DNA of 36,221 nt from contig CALEYZ010000198.1 in assembly GCA_937928195.1 (NCBI GenBank), positions 1 through 36,221 of the forward strand. Reading direction: 5' to 3'. Below the pieces are notes generated by a model. That model saw only the letters and a program-made list of their open reading frames with translations. It searched no databases and was not told where the DNA came from. This stretch comes from an uncultured Limnohabitans sp. (lineage in GTDB: Bacteria; Pseudomonadota; Gammaproteobacteria; Burkholderiales; Burkholderiaceae_C). Positions 6,842-13,652 of the stretch are shown here, in pieces (within the stretch, counting starts at the first letter, position 1; every line of letters starts with the position of its first letter). The translations under genes were made by a program, and so were the position numbers.

Positions 6842-9040
6842 TTAAATTTTCATTTCCAAACGCACTTGCACATTCTGCCAATTGCGTGTGGTGGTGTTGG
6901 CGGTTTCTGCAAAGCCGTTGCCGATGTAAGTACTGCCGGTGAGGTAGTCCCGAGGTGTCAAGTTGCTGATAGTGACGCGCAGTGCAGTGGCAGGGTTGAA
7001 TTTCCACAAACCATAAACGTCAACCACGCGTTTAGAGCCTTGGTAGACCCACTGCTCTTCCGTCCGGCGGGTGATGTAGTCGGGGTTAATGTTGACATTG
7101 CCACCCAAAGTGAGGGGGATGGATCGGATGCGATAGTCACCGCCCAAATTGGCGGTCATCTTAGGCTGCTGGTCCAAGCGGTTGTTGGGCCCTAAAACAT
7201 CCAAGACGCGTGAATTGAAGAAACTCAAGTTGCTGCGAACATCAATGGCTGGCACTGTGGACCACACTTGGTCTAAACGAAACTTGGCTTCCAACTCCAG
7301 TCCTTGTGTGATGGCATCGCCCACATTTTGCGGGCTGGACACAAATCGTCTTTGGCCAGGCGCCCACACCGTGTCATAACGTTCGGCGGTGACATAGCGA
7401 ATCAAGTCACTGATGTTGCGCCTGAAAATGTTGGCACTCAGCACGCCACCGTCTGACAGATAGCGCTCCACGGCCAAATCAATGCCCGTGGCCAATTCAG
7501 GCTTCAAGCCAGGATTGCCAATTCGATCGGGACGTGTCGGGCTGTTGGCCTCGCGGGACAAAGCTGTGCGTGCAACCAAATTAAACAAAGTCGGTGTTTT
7601 GTAACTTCGCGTGAGGCTCATCCGGACCTGATCACGGCTTTCAGGCACAGGCTTCCAGACCGCATGCAGCAAAGGCGTGAGGACGCCACTCTTGTTGCGT
7701 TTTTCGCCTTCGTCGTTAATGCCTTCTGTCAGGATGCTTTCATAGCGCAGGCCTGCATGGGCACTCCAATTGGGGTTGATAGACCACTCATCTTGGGAAT
7801 AAATGGCCCAGCGCCTTGTACGCGCACGCATGTTGCCTGCATCGTCTGCCACTTCTGCAACCGCATCTTCCGTGCGACGCACGCCTTCCAATTCAAAGCC
7901 GCTGACCACTTGATGACCGTTTTGCAACACTTGCGTCAACTTACCGTTCCAAGACTGCGACAGATCTTTGAAACTTTGCGACTCTTCCATGGTGTTGAGC
8001 AAGCCAGACGTGCCCAGCTCAAACTGGTTGAATCTGGATTTGAAATGAGATTCGCCCAAACCAAATTTGAATTCAAAACGCGTGTCCGCCGAAAATCGTT
8101 GGCTCCATTGACCGTTCAAACGACTCATGACAAATCGGTTGTTCGTGGTGGTATTGGCACTGTCTGTAGCGATGGACTGCGCGACCCCACCCATGGACTT
8201 GTTTTCAGACAAATCAACGTGCCCAAGGCTGTTGAATTCTGAATAAACAATGAAAGGCATCAGGATCAGAGACTTGCCCTCTTCTCCGCGCCACAGCAAG
8301 CGGGCATTGGCATTCAAATTTTGGCGATGACCTAAGCTCACTGAGTTGCGCGCACGTTGTGAAGTCCATTCAGGCATTCGTCCCAACGCATCGACAGTGG
8401 TGTCGGTCAAAGTGGTATTGTCTTCAGGGCGCCATTGATTCAAGGCTGTGACGGTCAAAGTACCGTTCAGTGGCTCTGTAGTGATGTTGTGAACCCAGTT
8501 CAAGCCTTCGGAACGTTGTCCATGCTCCAATGTGCCGCCCACCTTCAAATCATCGGGGTTGGCCCTCTGGCCCTCGCGCAAAACAATGTTGATGGTGCCA
8601 GCGATGGCACGCGCACCCGTTTCGGCAGTTGGTGCACGCAAAATCTCAACCTTTTCCACCATCTCTGGTGTTAGCGAGTCAATCGAGAACCCGGGAGGAA
8701 CTCTTTGGCCATCCATCAAAATCTGGGTATAGCCGCCGCCCAAACCACGCATTCGGATGGCACCGCCACGTCCTGGGGCACCCTGAATGGTGACGCCAGG
8801 CAAGCGCTTCAATACCTCACCCAGTGTGCCATCACCTTGTTTGTCGAGTTCTTCACGGCCGATGACAATTTTGGCAGCGGTTGACTGGCGCCGCTCCTCT
8901 GAGTCATTGTCGCGGTTGCTTTTAATTTCAACACGCCCCATGTCTTGCACAGGTGTATTGGGTGGGGGACTCAGTTGCGCCCAGCCCCATGTGGATGTAA
9001 ATGACACAAGGGCCAGCGTGGCAGGTTTTTTGAAATTCAT
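6842..9040 (-). CDS. TonB-dependent outer membrane receptor
   Basis: A 732-residue outer-membrane gated channel. The start at 9040 gives a signal peptide (MNFKKPATLALVSFTSTWGWAQ); an in-frame codon 51 nt upstream would add an odd N-terminus. A TonB-box-like region (M-G-R-V-E-I-K) precedes the plug domain, with L-G-E-V-L-K-R-L-P-G-V-T-I, G-A-I-R-M-R-G-L-G-G-G-Y-T-Q-I-L-M-D-G-Q-R-V-P and E-I-L-R-A-P-T-A-E. The remainder is a beta-barrel rich in alternating aromatic residues, ending in V-R-L-E-M-K-I. The I-L-M-D-G-Q-R-V-P plug resembles siderophore or organic-ligand receptors, but the ligand is not determinable. It forms a two-gene operon with the downstream hydrolase; no TonB/ExbB/ExbD energiser is beside it. 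Confidence 0.92.
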   Translation of the reverse strand: MNFKKPATLALVSFTSTWGWAQLSPPPNTPVQDMGRVEIKSNRDNDSEERRQSTAAKIVIGREELDKQGDGTLGEVLKRLPGVTIQGAPGRGGAIRMRGLGGGYTQILMDGQRVPPGFSIDSLTPEMVEKVEILRAPTAETGARAIAGTINIVLREGQRANPDDLKVGGTLEHGQRSEGLNWVHNITTEPLNGTLTVTALNQWRPEDNTTLTDTTVDALGRMPEWTSQRARNSVSLGHRQNLNANARLLWRGEEGKSLILMPFIVYSEFNSLGHVDLSENKSMGGVAQSIATDSANTTTNNRFVMSRLNGQWSQRFSADTRFEFKFGLGESHFKSRFNQFELGTSGLLNTMEESQSFKDLSQSWNGKLTQVLQNGHQVVSGFELEGVRRTEDAVAEVADDAGNMRARTRRWAIYSQDEWSINPNWSAHAGLRYESILTEGINDEGEKRNKSGVLTPLLHAVWKPVPESRDQVRMSLTRSYKTPTLFNLVARTALSREANSPTRPDRIGNPGLKPELATGIDLAVERYLSDGGVLSANIFRRNISDLIRYVTAERYDTVWAPGQRRFVSSPQNVGDAITQGLELEAKFRLDQVWSTVPAIDVRSNLSFFNSRVLDVLGPNNRLDQQPKMTANLGGDYRIRSIPLTLGGNVNINPDYITRRTEEQWVYQGSKRVVDVYGLWKFNPATALRVTISNLTPRDYLTGSTYIGNGFAETANTTTRNWQNVQVRLEMKI

Positions 9041-9087
9041 GCCCCGATTTTGACAGGGGAATGTAAAGGTTTTGTTTCGGGAAAACC

Positions 9088-9109
9088 TCACCCAACGGGA
9101 GTTGGGTGA
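9088..9109 (-). terminator. likely terminator of the rhlE-like gene
   Basis: A 9-bp perfect stem, TCACCCAAC / GTTGGGTGA, with a four-base loop, 19 nt beyond the helicase stop. On the minus strand it is followed by GGTTTT, a short T-run. It also separates the helicase gene from the TonB-receptor gene downstream. Confidence 0.65.
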
Positions 9110-9127
9110 TTTAGATGCTTCGCGTGC

Positions 9128-10594
9128 TTATTCGGCAGACTTGAACAAAGCCGCCACTTTGCGTTTGGGCTTGATGTTGGCAGACAAACCAGGCCGTGCT
9201 GCTGACTTAGGGCTGGCTTCCCATGAAGCGGCACCGCCTTGGGCCAGTGCCGGGTCCTGCGCCTCATAAGGCTTCTCAAAGAAGGGGTCTCTGGAGACTT
9301 GTGCAGGTCTGAAGCTGCTGCGACGATCGCCGTCTTCTTCACGGCGGCGTTCAAAGCCACGTTCGGGACGGCGGTCATCGCGGCGTTCCTCACGGCGCTC
9401 AGGTCGGCGCTCGTCACGACGACCTTCGCTGAAGTTGCCGCGTGAGCGGTCATCCTCCAAGGGGAAGGTTTCCACTTCCAATTTGTTCTTGATCAGTTTT
9501 TCAATGTCTGCCACCAAGCGCATGTCGGACGGCGACACCAAGGTGACGGCCAAACCAGATGCACCAGCACGACCGGTGCGGCCAATGCGGTGAACATAGT
9601 CTTCTGCATTGAAAGGCACATCAAAGTTGAACACGGCAGGCACATCCTTGATGTCCAAACCACGCGCGGCCACATCGGTGCAGACCAGCAAATCGACTTC
9701 GCCTTTTTTGAAGGCTTCGAGGGCTTTCAAACGCTCGTCTTGTGACTTGTCGCCGTGCAATGCCGCGGTCTTCAAACCTTCACGCTCTAGCGAGCGTGCC
9801 AAGCGGCCGCAGCCCAATTTGCTGTTCACAAAAATGAAGGCTTGCTTGATGCCGCGCTGCTGCAACACGGCTTTGACCACACGGCGCTTGTCATCGTCTT
9901 GCGCCGCATAAAAGCGTTGCTCCACAGTCGATGCGGTTTCGTTGGGACGCGCCACTTCAATGGTGATGGGGTCTTGCAAATAGCTGCCCGCCAAGCGCTT
10001 GATTTCGGGCGAGAACGTGGCCGAGAACAAGAGCGTGGTGCGTTGCTTGGGCAAGAAGCTCAAGATGCGCTGCAAATCAGGCAAGAAGCCAATGTCGAGC
10101 ATGCGGTCGGCTTCATCAAGCACGACATACTCCACTTGGTTGAGCACCGCATTTTTGGCTTCGATGTGATCAAGCAAGCGACCAGGTGTGGCCACCAAAA
10201 TCTCAACGCCTTTTTTAAGCTCAAGGGTTTGGGGCTTCATGTCCATGCCGCCAAACACCACCGCGCTGCGCATCTGTGTGTACTTGGCGTACAGCTTGAT
10301 TTGCTGGGCCACCTGATCGGCCAGTTCGCGAGTGGGCAAGAGCACCAAGGCTCGCACGGGGTGACGTGCTGGCGAGGTGGACGTGTTTTCGTGCTTGAGC
10401 AAACGTTGCAGCAGCGGCAGCGAAAAGGCAGCGGTTTTACCGGTACCTGTTTGCGCAGCGCCCATCACGTCTTTCCCCGTCAAAACCACAGGAATGGCCT
10501 GGGCTTGAATGGGGGTCATGGATTCGTAGCCCATTTCGGCTACGGCACGTGCCAGCGGTTCAGCCAGCGATAGATTTGAAAAAGAGGCGGTCAT
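9128..10594 (-). CDS. rhlE: DEAD-box RNA helicase, RhlE-like
   Basis: A 488-residue ATP-dependent RNA helicase. It shows F-x-x-L-x-L, the Q-motif (M-T-P-I-Q-A-Q-A-I-P), Walker A AQTGTGKT (residues 47-54), P-T-R-E-L, T-P-G-R-L-L-D, D-E-A-D-R-M-L-D-I-G-F, S-A-T-F, and H-R-I-G-R-T-G-R. After the core comes a low-complexity tail dense in R, D and E (E-R-R-D-E-R-R-P-E-R repeats), then a basic C-terminus (I-K-P-K-R-K-V-A). Such tails bind RNA in RhlE proteins that help ribosome assembly and RNA decay. The ATG at 10594 is preferred over an upstream in-frame start because homologues begin near M-T-A-S-F-x-x-L. It lies 20 nt after dcd on the same strand and may be cotranscribed. Confidence 0.9.
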   Translation of the reverse strand: MTASFSNLSLAEPLARAVAEMGYESMTPIQAQAIPVVLTGKDVMGAAQTGTGKTAAFSLPLLQRLLKHENTSTSPARHPVRALVLLPTRELADQVAQQIKLYAKYTQMRSAVVFGGMDMKPQTLELKKGVEILVATPGRLLDHIEAKNAVLNQVEYVVLDEADRMLDIGFLPDLQRILSFLPKQRTTLLFSATFSPEIKRLAGSYLQDPITIEVARPNETASTVEQRFYAAQDDDKRRVVKAVLQQRGIKQAFIFVNSKLGCGRLARSLEREGLKTAALHGDKSQDERLKALEAFKKGEVDLLVCTDVAARGLDIKDVPAVFNFDVPFNAEDYVHRIGRTGRAGASGLAVTLVSPSDMRLVADIEKLIKNKLEVETFPLEDDRSRGNFSEGRRDERRPERREERRDDRRPERGFERRREEDGDRRSSFRPAQVSRDPFFEKPYEAQDPALAQGGAASWEASPKSAARPGLSANIKPKRKVAALFKSAE

Positions 10595-10614
10595 TAACCC
10601 GCTATTGTCGCACT

Positions 10615-11184
10615 TTAAGTCTTGGGCAAAGTAACGCCCACTTGACCTTGGTATTTTCCGCCCCGATCTTTGTAGCTGGTCTCGCAAACCTCGTCGCTTT
10701 CAAAGAACAAAACCTGGGCGCAGCCCTCGCCTGCGTAGATCTTGGCTGGCAGAGGGGTGGTGTTGCTGAATTCAAGGGTAACGTACCCCTCCCACTCAGG
10801 CTCGAAAGGGGTGACATTCACAATGATCCCGCATCGGGCGTAGGTGCTTTTGCCCAAACAGATGGTCAGCACGTTGCGAGGAATACGGAAGTACTCCATT
10901 GTGCGAGCCAAGGCAAAGCTGTTGGGCGGGATAACGCAGACATCGGATTGAATGTCGACAAAGCTCTTTTCGTCAAAATTCTTGGGGTCAACGACTGTGC
11001 TGTAGATGTTGGTGAACACCTTGAACTCTGGAGCGCAGCGAATGTCGTAGCCATAGCTGCTGGTGCCGTAGCTCACAATTTTCTCGCCCGCGGCGTTTTT
11101 GCGCACTTGGCCGGGCTCAAAGGGCTCGATCATGCCGTGCTCTTCGGCCATGCGGCGGATCCATTTGTCGCTTTTGATCGTCAT
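10615..11184 (-). CDS. dcd: dCTP deaminase
   Basis: A 189-residue enzyme converting dCTP to dUTP for thymidylate synthesis, acting as a homotrimer in the cytosol. The start (M-T-I-K-S-D-K-W-I-R-R-M-A) and the motifs S-Y-G-T-S-S-Y-G-Y-D-I-R, the nucleotide-binding G-K-S-T-Y-A-R-C-G-I-I-V-N-V-T-P-F-E-P-E-W-E-G (containing the catalytic glutamate), and the C-terminal K-Y-Q-G-Q-x-G-V-T-L-P are those of bacterial Dcd, and the length is that of the family. It precedes the rhlE-like gene on the same strand and diverges from a Bug receptor gene; the region between carries a long interrupted inverted repeat. Confidence 0.97.
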   Translation of the reverse strand: MTIKSDKWIRRMAEEHGMIEPFEPGQVRKNAAGEKIVSYGTSSYGYDIRCAPEFKVFTNIYSTVVDPKNFDEKSFVDIQSDVCVIPPNSFALARTMEYFRIPRNVLTICLGKSTYARCGIIVNVTPFEPEWEGYVTLEFSNTTPLPAKIYAGEGCAQVLFFESDEVCETSYKDRGGKYQGQVGVTLPKT

Positions 11185-11206
11185 CGCTCAGTCTTTCCAA
11201 GAGTCT

Positions 11207-11279
11207 TTGAATTCAGGCTCACATTGTAAAGTGCTCTGGCCCTGCAGCGTGCGCCTCTTGGATTGTGAGAGGAATTCAA
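11207..11279. repeat. interrupted inverted repeat between dcd and a Bug gene
   Basis: Left arm TTGAATTC-AGG-CTCACA (11207-11223) matches the reverse complement of right arm TGTGAG-AG-GAATTCAA (11264-11279) in two blocks of 6 and 8 bp, with 40 bp between the arms. It sits in the divergent promoter region, so paired operators or a leader stem-loop are both possible. The rest of the gap (11280-11360) shows nothing certain beyond a weak TAAACT element. Confidence 0.5.
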
Positions 11280-11360
11280 GGGCGGTGTGCCCTGACTGAG
11301 CGCAAGGGTACAGCCGCTGGGCTAAACTTTCTCGCAGATTTCCCCGAAAAGAGACTCCCC

Positions 11361-12332
11361 ATGAAAAGACGCACCCTCCTTCAAGCCAGTCCTTTTTTAC
11401 TGGGATTGCCAGCGGCCAGCCAAGCCCAAACGGCCTACCCCAACAAACCCATTCGCTACATCGTGCCCGTAGCTGCCGGTGGCGGCTCCGACATGGTGGG
11501 CCGTGCATTGTGTGAGCGCTTGGCCAAGGTCTTGGCGCAACCGGTGGTGGTTGACAACGTGGGCGGCGGCGGCGGCGTGATTGCCTCCCAAAACACCGCG
11601 CGCGCAGCGGCAGATGGTTACACCCTGATGCAAGGGTATGTGGCCACACACGGCACTTCACCCGCCACACGCAAATTGCCCTATGACGCAGAAAAAGATT
11701 TCACACCCATCGGCATGATCGGCTCGACGCCCAACGTGCTATGCATCAACAACAGCTTGCCACCTCAAAACATCAAAGCCTTTTTGGAGTACGTGAAACA
11801 AAACCCAGGGCGACTGTCTTTTGGTTCTGCCGGTTCGGGCTCTTTGACCCACCTCACTGCAGAACTGTTCAAGCTGCAAACCAACAGCTTCATGGTTCAC
11901 ATTCCCTACCGCGGCATTGCACCGGCCATCACCGACCTGATTGGTGGCCAAACACAAATGATGTTCCCCGGCTTGGCGGCGGCCTTGCCTCACATTCGCA
12001 GCGGTCGCATTCGCGCCATTGCGGTGACAGGCAGCAAACGCCATCCCCAAGTGAAAGACATTCCGACCTTGGAAGAAGCGGGGCTCAAAGGTTTTGATGC
12101 CCAGCAGTGGTACGGCGTGGTGGGCCCAGCCAACATGCCTGCGCCCATCGTCAAGGTGTTGAACGATGCCATTTTGAATGTCTTGGCACAACCCGACTTC
12201 AAAGACAAACTGAGCTCAGAGGCCGTTGAACTGATGCCCATGAAACCCGCTGAGTTTGCGGCCTACATGAAAGCCGACTTGGCACGTTGGACCCTACTGG
12301 CCAAGGCGCGCAACATCCAGCTGGAAAGCTGA
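11361..12332 (+). CDS. Bug/TctC-family periplasmic solute-binding protein
   Basis: A 323-residue paralogue of the receptor at 4953-5924. The start at 11361 gives an export signal MKRRTLLQASPFLLGLPAASQA with twin arginines; the reading frame is open upstream but lacks signal features. Mature motifs: Y-P-N-K-P-I-R-Y-I-V-P-V-A-A-G-G-G-S-D, V-V-D-N-V-G-G-G-G-G-V-I-A-S, A-D-G-Y-T-L-M, H-I-P-Y-R-G-I-A-P-A-I-T-D-L-I-G-G-Q and I-R-A-I-A-V-T-G-S-K-R. It would bind a small periplasmic ligand, but no TctA/TctB membrane genes are nearby. A GAGA element precedes the ATG. It stands alone and is followed by a strong terminator. Confidence 0.93.
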   Translation: MKRRTLLQASPFLLGLPAASQAQTAYPNKPIRYIVPVAAGGGSDMVGRALCERLAKVLAQPVVVDNVGGGGGVIASQNTARAAADGYTLMQGYVATHGTSPATRKLPYDAEKDFTPIGMIGSTPNVLCINNSLPPQNIKAFLEYVKQNPGRLSFGSAGSGSLTHLTAELFKLQTNSFMVHIPYRGIAPAITDLIGGQTQMMFPGLAAALPHIRSGRIRAIAVTGSKRHPQVKDIPTLEEAGLKGFDAQQWYGVVGPANMPAPIVKVLNDAILNVLAQPDFKDKLSSEAVELMPMKPAEFAAYMKADLARWTLLAKARNIQLES

Positions 12333-12357
12333 TGCCACTTGGGTCAATCGCCAATTG

Positions 12358-12383
12358 AAAAAGCCTGCATCCGCAGGCTTTTT
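12358..12383. terminator. bidirectional intrinsic terminator
   Basis: AAAAAGCCTGC / GCAGGCTTTTT stem with a short ATCC loop, followed by more T residues on the plus strand. It serves both the Bug gene and the convergent BMP-family gene, and its stem is the same as that of the terminator at 791-818. Confidence 0.9.
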
Positions 12384-12401
12384 TTTGATATGGCACGTGG
12401 C

Positions 12402-13496
12402 TTATGGGGTGACTTTACCAACCACACCTGCGACCAAATAGTTCATGTTCAAAATTTGCGACACCGTCAATGCTTGGCCCACGGCCACCACCGGCTTGCC
12501 TTCGTTGTTCGAGATGGGGCCTTGGAAAATTTGACGCTTGCCTTGCACAATTTCTTTTTGAATGGTCTGAATTTCATTGCGCACTTGGCGGGTCATCTTG
12601 GGGCCAAAGTCGCCCACACGAATCATGCCTTCCTTCAAACCGCCACTGGTGCTGGCCGTGCGCCACTGTCCGTTTTGAACGTCCTGCACACGTTGCGTGT
12701 AGTAGGTGCCCCATTCATGCATCACCGCCATCAGTTGGGCATCGGGTGCAACTTTGCGCATGTCGGAGTGGTAGGCAATGGCCATCTTGCCGCGCTCTTG
12801 CGCGGCCACCATCACCGCATTGGTGGCCGTGTGGAACGTGATCACGTCGACCGATTGGTTGAACAGGGTCATGGCCGCATCGCGTTCTTTGGCAGGGTCA
12901 AACCATGCATTCAACCAAACGACTTTGACCTGCGCTTTGGGATTCACAGAGCGCATGCCCAAGGTAAAGGCGTTCAAACCTTGAAGCACTTCAGGAATTG
13001 GGAAACCTGCAACATAGCCCGCCACATTGGACTGGGTCATGCGCCCGGCAGCCACACCCGCCAAATAACGGCCTTCGTAGTAGCGCGCATTGGCCACTGA
13101 CACATTGACATCGGTTTTGTAACCCGTGATGGATTCAAACTTCACATTGGGAAATTCTTTGGCCACCTTGAGCGTGGGCTCCATGTAACCAAAGCTGGTG
13201 GTGAAAATAATGTCATGGCCTTGTTGTGCCAAGTCACGCACCACGCGCTCTGAGTCTGCACCTTCGGCGACGTTTTCAACCACGGTGGTTTTAACCGCAT
13301 GGCCCAACGACTTCTCAACAGCTTTGCGGCCTTCGTCGTGTTGATGGGTCCAACCCGCTTCAAACACAGGCGTCACGTAGACGAATGCGGCTTTGACGGG
13401 CTGCGTGCCTTTGGCATTGGATGGCTCTGCGGCAATGGATGAAACGGGGGATAAAAAGCAGGCGGCCGCGATCACGGCAGCGAGGTTTTTGTACAT
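12402..13496 (-). CDS. BMP-family (PnrA-like) substrate-binding protein, orphan
   Basis: A 364-residue periplasmic binding protein of the basic-membrane-protein/PnrA family, which binds purine nucleosides or related ligands for ABC transporters. It has a signal peptide (MYKNLAAVIAAACFLSPVSSIAA) and no lipobox. Family features: K-A-A-F-V-Y-V-T-P-V-F-E-A-G-W-T-H-Q-H-D-E-G-R-K-A-V-E, I-I-F-T-T-S-F-G-Y-M-E-P-T, Y-E-G-R-Y-L-A-G-V-A-A-G, and G-F-P-I-P-E-V-L. It is a clear paralogue of the lipoprotein at 20979-22103, sharing N-x-W-F-x-P-x-K-E, but has no permease or ATPase gene nearby, so it may deliver to the transporter 9 kb away. AGAGGA precedes the ATG. An FNR-like box lies in its leader. Confidence 0.9.
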   Translation of the reverse strand: MYKNLAAVIAAACFLSPVSSIAAEPSNAKGTQPVKAAFVYVTPVFEAGWTHQHDEGRKAVEKSLGHAVKTTVVENVAEGADSERVVRDLAQQGHDIIFTTSFGYMEPTLKVAKEFPNVKFESITGYKTDVNVSVANARYYEGRYLAGVAAGRMTQSNVAGYVAGFPIPEVLQGLNAFTLGMRSVNPKAQVKVVWLNAWFDPAKERDAAMTLFNQSVDVITFHTATNAVMVAAQERGKMAIAYHSDMRKVAPDAQLMAVMHEWGTYYTQRVQDVQNGQWRTASTSGGLKEGMIRVGDFGPKMTRQVRNEIQTIQKEIVQGKRQIFQGPISNNEGKPVVAVGQALTVSQILNMNYLVAGVVGKVTP

Positions 13497-13512
13497 GGTA
13501 GTCCTCTACATG

Positions 13513-13546
13513 GCTTCGGTTGAACAACATCAATGGCCGCCGAAGC
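13513..13546 (-). promoter_or_regulatory. FNR-like box within an inverted repeat, orphan BMP gene leader
   Basis: TTGATGTTGTTCAA (minus strand, 13533-13520) fits TTGAT-N4-ATCAA at nine of ten positions. It sits in the loop between GCTTCGG (13513-13519) and CCGAAGC (13540-13546). It is 23 bp from the BMP start codon, close enough that repression or an RNA hairpin is as plausible as activation. Confidence 0.4.
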
Positions 13547-13570
13547 GCAGACATTGAAACATCAAAAACA

Positions 13571-13588
13571 CTTGCAAACCCTTGCAAA
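13571..13588. repeat. CTTGCAAA direct repeat in a divergent promoter region
   Basis: CTTGCAAA occurs at 13571-13578 and 13581-13588, exactly one helical turn apart, and TTTGCAAAG recurs near 13630. A TATAAA element at 13614-13619 could serve the M16 gene. The spacing suggests a protein-binding site, but no known operator is recognised. Confidence 0.35.
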
Positions 13589-13652
13589 TGCAGGCCGTAT
13601 TCTAATGCAGGTGTATAAAGTTCTTTTTGTGTTTGCAAAGTAAGAGACTCCC

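Noticed and set aside
9041..9091. Upstream start for the TonB-dependent receptor
   Set aside because: It would add residues rich in R, F and N before a normal signal peptide; the ATG at 9040 gives the expected export signal.
9330..9440. CRISPR or tandem-repeat array suggested by repeated CGGCG/CGTTC blocks
   Set aside because: These are codons of the Arg/Glu/Asp-rich tail of the RhlE-like helicase; there are no spacers or regular repeat units.
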